This document shows, one piece after another, positions 43,907-53,599 of a DNA stretch of 64,000 nt. Position numbers and translations under genes: made by a program. This stretch comes from Dipteronia dyeriana (lineage: Eukaryota; Streptophyta; Magnoliopsida; Sapindales; Sapindaceae). The first letter of the stretch is position 1. Each line of letters opens with the position of its first letter. Below the pieces are notes generated by a model. It did not search any database, was not told the DNA's origin, and saw only the letters and a program-made list of their open reading frames with translations. Location of the stretch: the NCBI GenBank assembly GCA_032871835.1, contig CM065296.1, forward strand, positions 51,799,288 to 51,863,287. The letters run 5' to 3'.

Positions 43907-46412
43907 ATATCAAACTCTTCTGATAGTATTAAAGCTCTGGTCGAGGGCTCTGGCGGCTCTAACTTAGTTCCTGGGAAACAGGTGTGAGGAATTTCGAGTG
44001 ACGAGGACTCCTCCCTAATCCGCCAGCGTCGTCACTCTGGTAGGAACGTCTCAATGGGTTTCGGCTTCTCGAATCAACCCGACAACCATCTTAACTTAGT
44101 TAACATGGATTTTGATGATCGAGAGAGGATCAGCGCCACCAGGGAGGTTTACATAACGTTGGCAGGGCTTCTTTCAGCGACGCATCTTCCCTTAGAATCT
44201 AGGGTTATTCCAGATTCTATTGTTGACTCACAATCGATTAACCGCCTTCGGGATAAATACGTCATTCCTATAGGTGTTACTCTTATAGTCCCCATAGGAA
44301 CTATGATGTTTATAATCCTCCCGCAGGTGTACTTCCCATTCATTTGATGACCTTTGAGAACAGGGTTAGGCTCCCTTTTTACCCCACTCTTCGATGGGCT
44401 CTTAATGCCCTTCAATTTGCTCCCCTTCAACTGACGCCTGGATTTTTGAGGCATCTGATTGGCTTTCTCATACTGTAGAGGGAACAATACAAGCTGGGCG
44501 ATGTCACCCGAGAACCAGGGGCAAAAGAGCTGGCCTACCTTTTCCATATCGGGAGCTTGTTCGGAGGTCCCCGAGGACAGTTCTACGTGAAGGCCAAAAA
44601 CAAACTCAACTTTATCATCCCCGACGCTTAGAGAAAAGACCCCGCTTGGAAGGAAGTGTGGATACTAGCAAGGGGGACCAGGGGAGCTCTGTATTCATCT
44701 ATGGGCATGAGATCGTGGTTCCCACTACTTTTAGTGGCAAACCCTCATGGGATCGGGACTCCCTGTCCACTGAGTCTGAGGCTGTGCTGAAGACTATCCT
44801 AGCCAGAAATTATCTGAACTTGAAGTTTCCAAATGCTGATCCCTTCGACCCCAGCAGGGTGAACAAGTACCTGCGGATCTCCGATGCTACCCCTCGTAAG
44901 TAATCTCAAGTAGTTATGCTTACATATTTTTTTAACAGTTTTTGTTGTTGCTCCATCTTCCCTGGAAGCTCAGCGAGCTCTGACTCTTCCCCCTCCTACT
45001 AGATTGTCTCGAGAGGTCTTCTTGATTACCTCAGAGAAAGAACGGCCTGTCACCCCAGATGCTGCTTCACCTGTTCCGACTCCATCTCCTACCCAAGCTA
45101 ACTTCAGGATGACTATTCCTGCTTCGCGGGCTTCCAAGGCGCTTACCAAAGGAGGTCCTGCTTCCCAGGTTGCTATTATGACCACGTCTACCTTTTCATC
45201 AGCGGACCCCGCTACAGTTATCACTCATTCAGTTGCACTACCCACTGCACCAACCGACCTACCTGCGCCCCATTCAGTTCAGGCTATAGGGGACCCCGCT
45301 GCTAGTGTTCTTGAGACTCCCCCTTCTCGCCCCTACCATCAGTCTGGCTCGATTGGCTAGGATGAGGTTCTAAAGCAGTTTATGGCGTCTTTCCCTGGTT
45401 GCTGGTTTTCCAGGATGGCCTCAACGCCTATAGACATCAAGCTTACCAAGGGGTCTGCCCTTCTGGCCGAGGTAGTCATTTTGTTTGTTTTCTGTGATTG
45501 CTAGCTTTGATTGCTCTCTAACCTTTGTTTCATATTTTATAGGCTTTCAAGTTTAATGTTACAATGGGTTGACAGGTATCCCTTATTTGCGATCGGGCTA
45601 CCCAGGCTAAAGCTGAAGCTGAAAGGGTCACAGAGCTTCTCATGCAAGCTCGGTCTCTTTTACAAGAGATGAACTCCAATCAGAGGGAAATGGAAACTGA
45701 ACTGAGCGAGCTTCGCTGTGACCATGAGAGGATGAAAAGATCCTTTGACCAAGAAACCCTCAAGTCAGAGCGACCGGCTAGGCAGAGAGATTCTTGGAAG
45801 GCTGAAGCCAAGAAGCTGGATACTGAGAATCAAGATATGCATACCTAGATTGCCAAACTCCAGGTTGAGGTGGATGCGTCCTTCAACGAAGGTTACTTCT
45901 ACGCTTCCTACCAGGTCACCGAAGCCCTCCGCTCTCCCTTTAACCTATCAATTATCGCTAACTGGAATAGGGAGGAGATATTAGCCAAGGCCACAGAGAT
46001 GTCTCACCCCTTAGGTGATGAATTGGATCCTTCTAACGTGACCGAAGCCTGGAAAGCAAACAACTGGTTAGACCTTCATTCTCCTCCTCTTTTCTTCCCA
46101 ACGTCGGGTTTCAGAGAGTCCTCGAGGGGGCTTCTACCTATAGAGCCAGAAGAAGGTCTTATGAAAGCCCGAGACCCCTCTAGAATTGCTTTAAAGAAAG
46201 AAACAGTAGGGGAAGAGAACATGCCAGAGTCAATGGGCAATCTTCTTGATGCAGCCATACCACCTAAGGTTATGGTGGTGATCAATAAAGTCGTGGAGGA
46301 GGACCCTGTTGATCATGAGGTAGTTGAGGTTGAGGAGGACCCTATTGATTATGAGGTAGTCGAGGGGCATCCTCAAGAGGAGGTGGCAGAGGAAGCCGTC
46401 TGGGATGAGTGA
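43907..46412 (+). pseudogene. Gypsy-3 accessory gene (antisense to its element)
   Basis: The homologue of the gypsy-2 gene begins where ATG has become ATA (43907-43909): SNSSDSIKALVEGSGGSNLV, a TGA stop, GISSDEDSS and GFGFSNQPDNHLNLVN. VYFPF and LPFYPTLRWALNALQFAPLQ follow in a shifted frame, then TREPGAKELAYLFHIGSLFG, GQFYVKAKNKLNF and PSWDRDSLSTESEAVLKTIL. The C-terminal part has a heptad-like, probably coiled-coil stretch (AKAEAERVTELLMQA, ELRCDHERMKRSFDQET) and an acidic tail (about 46260-46412). An intron of 71 nt (45472-45542) joins LLAE to AFKFNV. Similarity to the 'putative gypsy type transposon' family is by eye only. Confidence 0.75.
45472..45542 (+). other. Probable intron in the gypsy-3 accessory gene
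   Basis: GAG/GTAGTC at the left and TTTTATAG/GCT at the right give GT-AG ends, and removal leaves LLAE-AFKFNV in one frame. The interior is T-rich, as in plant introns. A second GTAAGT...TTTTTTTAACAG pair at about 44895-44938 is only about 44 nt and less likely. Confidence 0.5.
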
Positions 46413-46904
46413 TCAACCGAAGGAGGAGGAGCAGAAGGTGAGGTTCATCTGGAAAGGGGAGAAGCTGGAGGAGATCGAGAGGATGCAGAAGCTTGAGTAC
46501 ACCTTGTTGTAGCTTGCTTAGAATGCTCGAAAAAGGGGTGGGCATCCCATCTTTACTCATGCTTGATCTTTTTGTTTTGTAGCCCGAATTAAGAGGTTGG
46601 GCTCCCTGTTTGTTGTAGCCTTACTGGGGAATAGGCTCCCCCATTCAGATTTGCAAGTAAGTTCAGCCCTCGTAGATCCCTGATTTAGCTCGGGAAAAGT
46701 AACAAGATAAAAACTGCTTATTCATGAACGTAGATAGCTAGCTCGGGCTTTCCGACTACAAAGACTTGCAGCTCAAAGACTTTAGTCGATAGTCCCCTTA
46801 TTTGATCACAGACCGGATATAGTAAGCAATCACATGTACACAGAGAATTAGTAACCAGTAATAACTGTGATATTTATAGTTTAAGTAAATCGGGCCCTCC
46901 ATCC
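46413..46904 (+). other. 3' untranslated stretch of the accessory gene
   Basis: No gene. After the stop the sequence has G/A-rich then T-rich parts, with AGCTCGGG and TAGCCC motifs, leading into the tandem repeats. No polyadenylation signal is clear. Confidence 0.4.
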
Positions 46905-47544
46905 TCGAGCCCCTTTAGGGGATTGTAATCCTAGTAGGGCATCAAGTAAAGAACTATGTAGCCCTCTCTTAGGCTAGGGATCGGGGGGGCTTCCACGCTC
47001 TTAAACTCGAATCCTTCTTGGGGTTGGTAGCCCGACCAAGGCATCATGAGGGCTTATCTAGCTATTTCCTGGTCTAGAAATCTTGATGGAAATTTTCTCT
47101 TACACTCAGACCCCTTCTAGGGGTGGTAGCCCGACCTTGGCATCATGGAGGCTTTGTCTAGCTATTTCCTGGTCTTGAGATCTGGATGGCATCTATGCCC
47201 TTATACTCAGATCCTTCTAGGGGGTGGTAGCCAGACCAAGGCATTATGAGGGCTATTTAGCTATTTCCTGGTCTCGAGATCAGGATGGCAACTATACTTT
47301 TATACTCAAACCCTTCTTGGGGGTTATAGCCTGACCAAGACATCATGAGGGCTATCTAGCTACCCTTCTTGGGGTGGTAGCCCGACCAAGGCATCAAGGG
47401 GGATTTGTCTAGCTATTTCCTTGTCTCAAGATCTGGATGGCAACTATGATTTTATACTCAGACCCTTCTTGGTGGGGGGTGGTGCCCGGCCAAGGCATTA
47501 GGGGTGGCGAGGGGTCTTCCCCAGCTTATCCCTGGTCTTGTGGC
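46905..47544 (-). repeat. Short seed array of the 99 bp repeat inside gypsy-3
   Basis: Five or six imperfect units of about 99-101 bp, one of them shortened near 47350. In minus sense each has GAGTATAA or a variant, then CCATCCAGATC, a CCAGGAAATAGCTA box, TGATGCC or a variant, then TTGGTCGGGCTACCACC. These are the same boxes, in the same order, as the large array at 53134-64000. Here they lie between the integrase stop and the accessory gene. Confidence 0.9.
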
Positions 47545-48440
47545 GATAATGTCGAATTTTCCATGTATACCCAAATTATTGTAGAACATAGTTGAAGATG
47601 GAGAAAATAAGAAAAACAGTCTTTATTGATAAGAGGGATGGAGTACATTATTGTCGGAGATAAAAAACTAGATGGAGGATGCCTGCTCATGAGTCCCCTG
47701 TTCAAGGGTAGACTTTTCTTAAGTGATTTGCATTCCAAGTATGATCGATGATTCGGTTATTCATATCCTCAAGTTTGTATGCCCCATTACGGATTACAAT
47801 TTTTACTAGGTATGGTTGTTCCCAGTTTGTCCATAGGACCCCGTCTGACCTCTTATTGGTATTCAACGTTACTTTCCTGAGAACTAGGTCCCCTTCCTTG
47901 AAGTTTCGAGCTTTTACCTCCTGTTAAAGTACCTGGCAATCCTGTTCTGATAGACTGCTACCTTATTTGGCTATTCGATCTTGCTTTTTTTCTAGAAGAT
48001 CTAAGATAGCTCGGAGCTTCCTTTCATTGTTTCCTGGTTCGAAATGTTGGACTTTAAAGGAGGTCAATTTGTGCTTGATATGTAGGACTGATTCAACCCC
48101 GAAGGCTCGAGAGTAGGGCGTTTCCCTGGTAGCTGTTCTCCTTATAGTGCGGTAAGCCCAAAGGACCTCGAGAAGCTCCTCTGCCCATCTACCTTTATTA
48201 TGCTGTAGCTTTTTCTTCAACAATTTCTTAATGGTTTTATTCATGGATTCCACCTGATTGTTGGTCTGGGGGTGGGATACCGAAGCAAACCGAAGGTCGA
48301 TTCGCAATTGTTCGTAAAAATCTTTGAATCGGCCATTGTCGAACTTTTTTCTAAGGTTAGCTACAATGGCAAGTGGGGTTCCGAATCTGCAAACTACTTT
48401 AGTCTTGATGAACCTTGTTGTGTTTTCTTATGATATCTGG
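47545..48440 (-). pseudogene. Gypsy-3 integrase C-terminal half and 3' leader
   Basis: The minus strand from 48440 encodes the integrase core from its second half: FIKTKVVCRFGTPLAIVANL (Asp region altered), SHPQTNNQVESMNKTIKKLL (catalytic Glu), VLWAYRTIRRTATRETPYS and ILDLLEKKQDRIAK. After stops comes the C-terminal domain EGDLVLRKVTLNTNKRSDGV and IDHTWNANHLRKVYP. The stop at about 47700 is followed by an untranslated stretch (47545-47700) with AATAAAGACTG, nearly the same as in gypsy-4. Homology ends at 48440, where the 452 bp array begins. Confidence 0.9.
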
Positions 48441-50617
48441 GAGAGCAGTCCAGCTTCGGTTGCTTGCTAGGGCGATGGATGGCCTGGTAAACATGGAGCA
48501 AAACCACCGGTCTGGTACTTGTCTAGAAGCACGCTTGGGATCCTAGAAGTCCCCAGCAACTAATAAAAAAGCTCTGGACTCTCCTAGAATGAACCAAGAA
48601 TTTAAAGGCAAACTTGGGCGTTGACCAGCCCTGTATAAGAAGTGAAGAGCCACTTGGCCTTACAGTGATGCTGCTACTCCAGAGGTTTGCTTAGGCATGT
48701 TGAAGGCCTTACGAAGAGTGGGAAACCTCTGGACTCTCCTCGATCAGATCGGGCTTCAGTGGCTTGCTAGAGCGATGAATGACACGGTACATATAGAGCA
48801 AACCATCGGTCTTGTAGCGGTTCTTCTACTCTAGAAGCTTGTTTAGGCACGTAGGTGGCTTTACCAAATGTGGGAAGCTTCTAAGAACTCCTCGATCGGA
48901 TCGAGCTTCGGTGGCTTGCTGAGGCTGTGGATGACCTAGTAAACATGCAGCGAAGCCACCGGTCTGGTACTGGTCCTGAAGCATTCTTAGGATTCTAAAA
49001 GTCCCCAGTAACTGAGAGAAAGCTCCGGACACCCTCCTGGAATAAACCAAGAATTTAGTGGCTCACTTGGGCATTGACTGGCTCTGTATAAGAAGTGAGG
49101 AGCAACTTGGCCTTACAGTGGGGTTTCTACTCTAGAGGTTTGCTTACTCATGTAGGAGGCCTTACCAAGAGTGGTAAACCTCTAGGCTCTCCTCGATCAG
49201 ATCGGGCTTCAGTGGCTTTCTAGGGCAATGAATGACTCGGTACATATAGTGCAAAGCCAGCGGTCTTGTAGCGGTGCTACTGCTCTAGAAGCTTGCTTAG
49301 GCATGTAGGTGGCCTTACCAAATGTGGAAAGCTTTTGAGACATCCTCGATTGGATTGGGCTTCGGTGGCTTGCTAGGGCGGTGGATGGCCCGGTAAACAT
49401 GGAGCGAAGCCACCGGTCTAGTACTGGTCCATAAGCATGCTTGGGATACTAGAAGTCCCCAGCAACTGAGAGAAAGCTCTGGACCCTTCAAGAATGAACC
49501 AAGAATTTAGTGGCTCACTTGGGCATTGACTGGCCTTGTAAAGGTAGTGAGGAGCCATTTGGCCTTACAGTGAGGCTGCTACTCCAACGGTTTGCTTAGG
49601 CATGTAAGAGGCCTTACCAAGAGTGGGAAACCTCTGGCTCTCCTCGATCAGATTGGGCTTCGGTGGATTGCTAGGGCGATGAATGACCCGGTACATATAG
49701 AGCAAAGCCACCGGTCTTGTAGCGGTGCTACTGCTCTAGAAGCTTGCTTAGGCACGTAGGTGGCCATACCAAATGTGGGAAGCTTCTGAGACCTTCTTGA
49801 TAGGATCTGGCTTCTGTGGCTTTCTAAGGTGGTGAGTGGCCAGGTAAACTTGGAGCAAAGTTACCAAACTAGTACTAGTCCAGAAGCATGCTTAGGATCC
49901 TAGAAGTCCCTAACAATTGAGAGAAAGCTTTGGACCCTGCTGGAATGAATCAGGAGCTCAGTGGCTCACTTGGGCGTTGACTGACCCTGTATAAGAAGTG
50001 AGGAGCCACTTGGACTTATAGTGAGGCTGCTACTCCAGAGGTTTGCTTAGGCATGTGGGAGGCCTTACCGAGAGTGGGAAACCTCTGGGCTCTCCTCGAT
50101 CAGATCGGTCTTCGGTGGCTTGTTATTGTGATGAATGACCCGGTACATATAAAGCAAAGCCGCTGGTCTTGTAGCGGTGCTACTGCTCTTGAAGCTTACT
50201 TAGGCACGTTGGTGGCCTTACCAAATGTGGGAAGCTTCTGATACCTCCTCGATCAGATCGGGCTTTTGTGGCTTGCTAGGGCGGTGAATGGCCCGATAAA
50301 CGTAGAGCAAAGCTACGGGTCTGGCACTGGTTTAGAAGCATGCTTGAGATCCTGGAAGTCCCCAGCAACTGAGAGAAAGCTCTGGACCCTACTGGAATAA
50401 ACCAAGAATTTAGTGGCTCACTTGAGCGTTGACCGGCCCTGTATAAGAAGTGAGGAGCTTATTGGCCTTACTGTGAGGCTGCTACTCCAGAGGTTTGCTT
50501 AGGAATGTAGGAGGCCTTACCAAGAGTGGGAAACATTTGGGCTCTTCTCGATCAGATCGGGCTTCGGTGGCTTGCTAGGGCGATGAATGACTCGGTACAT
50601 ATAGAACAAAGCCACCA
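48441..50617. repeat. Satellite array of 452 bp units (three 150 bp monomers each)
   Basis: AAGTCCCCAGCAACT or a close variant recurs at 48547, 48999, 49453, 49904 and 50356, a period of 451-454 bp. Each unit has three related blocks of about 150 bp. They share a GGCTTGCTAGGGCG-type start, an AGCCACCGGTC-type middle and a GCTTAGGCA-type end, so the 452 bp unit is a trimeric higher-order repeat. About 14 monomers are present. It starts in the middle of one block and ends in another, abutting a gypsy pol fragment on each side. No similarity to the 99 bp repeat or to a known element was seen. Confidence 0.9.
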
Positions 50618-51160
50618 GTCAGGTAACAACGCTCAACAGGTTCATCTCCTGGTCTACCAATAAGTGCCTAATATTTTTTAAAGCTATCAAGCAGGGAAGA
50701 AACATGAAGTGGGATCAGGAGAGCGAACAGGCTTTCCAAGCTTTGAAAAGATACCTCACAATCCCTCCACTGCTGGTCAAGCCAAATCCTGGAGAAGAGC
50801 TCCAAATATACTTGGTCGTTTCAGAAACCGCTGTAACTGGGGCCTTGGTCAAGGAATGCAGGGTTAGGATCCAATGACCTATGTACTATGTGAGTCGCGC
50901 TCTAACCAAGCCTGAAAGGAACTATACTCTGCTGGAAAAGCTCGCTTATGCCTTGGTGACCTCTGTAAGGAAACTCCGTCCTTACTTTCATGCTCATTCA
51001 ATAGCATTGGTGACGAACCAACCCCTCCGTCAGTTCTTGCAATGGCTAGATGTTTCTGGAAGGCTGATTCTATTGGCCCTAGAGCTTACCTAGTTCGATT
51101 TAAAGTATAAGCCTAGGACCACGATAAAATCTTAAGCACTAGCGGACTTTGTAGTCGAAC
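50618..51160 (+). pseudogene. Gypsy-4 RT end and RNase H
   Basis: Homology to gypsy-2 RT begins at once with GQVTTLNRFISWSTNKCL, then FFKAIKQGRNMKWDQESEQ and LVKPNPGEELQIYL. After a stop (50876-50878) comes RNase H: MYYVSRALTKPERNYTLLEK, YALVTSVRKLRPYFHAHSIA and TNQPLRQFLQ. The RT catalytic core is missing because the 452 bp array abuts here. Confidence 0.9.
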
Positions 51161-51830
51161 TTTCAGTACCTTCAGATCAGGCAACCCCCGCGGTAACAAA
51201 TGTCACCCTTAAGAGGATTCCAGAAGCTGACAACTTACCGGAGGACTCCGAGTCATAGACTCTCTACAATGACGGAGCTTCCGGGTAGTTCTAGGGAGGA
51301 ACGGGCATAGTCCTCATTGACCAAGAAGGAACTGAGCTCTGCTACTGTTTCAGGTTCGAATTTAAAGCCATAAACAATGAAGCGGAATACGAAGCCCTAC
51401 TAGCTGGGATTAAAGCTGCCATAGAGCTCGGGGTTGATTACCAGAATATCAAGAGCAACTCTTCACTCGTGCTAAACCAAGTTTCCAAGAATTATCAGGC
51501 CAAAGGGGATAACATGATCGCTTACCTGGAACTGGTGCAACAACTCAGGTCCAGATTTAAAGGATTCAAAATCGAGCCGATACCTCGACAGCTAAATCAT
51601 TGGGCTGACAGCCTAGCCAAGATAGCTACCTATGGTGGCCAGACCCTACCACACGGAGTCCATTTTCAAGTAATCCCCCTACCTAGCATTATGACTGGTA
51701 AGGAAGCTTATACCCTCGAACGACAGCCATGTTGGATGGATTCAATAGCAGAATTTCTACAGAACGGGAAACTCCCCTGGGAGCCCGACCAAGCTAGAAG
51801 GGTTAAAAGGCTCTCGGTCTGATATTACAT
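51161..51830 (+). pseudogene. Gypsy-4 additional (archaeal-type) RNase H
   Basis: The second RNase H reads LYNDGASG (first Asp, YVDG in relatives), stops, then GTGIVLIDQEGTELCYCF, FKAINNEAEYEALLAGIKAA (Glu) and IKSNSSLVLNQV. There the catalytic Asp of the usual SDS motif has become Asn. MIAYLELVQQLRSRFKGF and IPRQLNHWADSLAKIA follow, then a linker to 51820. This domain confirms Tat-lineage membership. The changed residue and stops make it inactive. Confidence 0.9.
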
Positions 51831-52964
51831 AGTGGATTGAAATTTATACTAAAAGGGAAAGTCCCTTCCCCTGCTCTGATGTCTACACCCGGAAGATGCC
51901 AAGTGGGCTTTGAGAGAGGTTCATTCCGGGGAATTCGGGAACCATATTGCTAGAGAGGCCTTGGCATATCAGGTTCTCCTCATGGGGTATTATTGGCCGA
52001 CCATCCATCAAGATGTTAAGAGCTTGGTGCAAACCTGCGAGGCATGCCAGAAGGCCACAAATTTGAGTCACCTCCCTTCTGAGCGTTTGTCTTCCCTTAG
52101 CTCGCCATACCCTTTTGCTTTGTGGGGAGTCGATTTGATTGGACCACTTATTACAACTCCGGGACAGGCCAAGCACTCTATCGTAGCGATTGATTACTTT
52201 ATAAGATGGGTTGAAGCCAGACCAGTGTCCTAGATATCGGAAGAAGCACAATAAAGTTCATAAAGACCATTATAATTTACAGGTTCGGAACCCCTCTTAT
52301 CATCAATATTGACCTCGAAAAACAATTCGAAAATGCCAGATTTAGATATTTCTTTCAAGGTTTGAGAATCGACCTTCAGTTTGCTTCGGTAGCCCACCCT
52401 CAGACCAATGGTTTGGTGGAATCCATGAACAAAACCCTCAAGAAGTTGTTGAAGAAAAATCTAAAACAAAAGAAAGGCAGATGGGAAGAGGAGCTTCCCG
52501 AGGTCTTTTGGGCTTACCGCATTGCAAGGAGAACAACTACTTAGGAAACGCCCTACTCGCTGGCCTTCGGGGTTGAAGCAATCCTACCTACAAAGCACAA
52601 GTTGACCACCATTAGAGTCCAAAGATTTGAACCAGGAGCAATGAAAGCAAGCTCTGAGCTAGTTTGGACATGCTGGATTAAAAGCAAGATTGAATAGCTG
52701 AAAAGGTAGCAATCTACCAAGGCAGAATTGCCAGGTACTTCAACAAGAGGGTTAAAACCAGAATCTTCAAAGAAGAGGATCTGGTCCTCAGGAAAGTGAC
52801 GTTGAACACTAAGAAGAGGTCAGACGTGGTCTTAGAGCCCAGCTGGGAAGGACCCTACCAAATAAAGATTGTAATCCGTAATGGGGTGTACAAGCTCGAG
52901 GATATGGATGGGCAACTCATAGACCATACTTGGATTGTGGATCACCTAAGGAAATTCTACCCTT
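51831..52964 (+). pseudogene. Gypsy-4 integrase
   Basis: The zinc finger starts at about 51910 (REVHSGEFGNHIAREALAYQ, YWPTIHQDVKSLVQ, CEACQKATNL). The core follows: LWGVDLIGPL (first Asp), a degenerate second-Asp region after stops at about 52232-52330, and AHPQTNGLVESMNKTLKKLL (Glu). FWAYRIARRTTT, LAFGVEA, EDLVLRKVTLNTKKRSD and LIDHTWIVDHLRKFYP complete the C-terminal domain, ending at TGA 52964. At least four stops are present. Confidence 0.92.
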
Positions 52965-53133
52965 GAACAGGGATTCAGGAGAAGGCAACCTCCGACTAGC
53001 TTATTTTATTCTTTCTTCTGACAGTATTGTACACCATCTTCCATATCAATAAAGCTTGCCTTTTCCTGTTTACTCCATCTTCAACTATGTTCTACAATGA
53101 TTTGGGTCTACATGGAAAGTTTTGACTTTATCG
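52965..53133 (+). other. Gypsy-4 3' leader before the satellite
   Basis: This 170 bp untranslated stretch contains ATCAATAAAGCTTG and CTCCATCTTCAACTATGTTC. It lines up closely with the minus strand of 47545-47700 in gypsy-3. Both copies run into the tandem repeats at the same point. Confidence 0.85.
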
Positions 53134-53599
53134 CCTCAAGACCAGGGGTAAGCAAAGGAAGCCCCCTCACTACCCCTGATGCCTCAGCCAGGGACCAACC
53201 CCTGCCAATAAGAGTCTGAGTGTAAGAGAATAGATGCCATCCAGATCTCAAGACAAGGAAATAGCAAGGTAGCGCTCCATATGCCTTGGTCAGGCTACCA
53301 CCCCCAAGAAGGATCTAAGTGTAAGAGCATAGTTGCCATCCAGATCTCGGGACCAGGAAATAGCTAGATAGCCCTCATGATGCCATGGTCGGGCTACCAC
53401 CCTCAAGATGGATCTAAGTGTAAGAGAATAGTTGCCATCCAGATCTCGAGACCAGGAAATAGCTAGATATCCCTCCTGATGCCTTGGTCAGGCTACCACC
53501 CCTATGAAGGATCTGAGTGTAAGAGCATAGTTGCCATCCAGATCTAAAGACCAAGAAATAGCTAGGTAGCGCTCTTGATGCCTTGGTCAGGCTACCACC

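Noticed and set aside
44895..44938. A GT-AG intron in the accessory gene
   Set aside because: At 44 nt it is shorter than plant introns usually are. It may be a deletion-shortened intron, but I do not annotate it as one.
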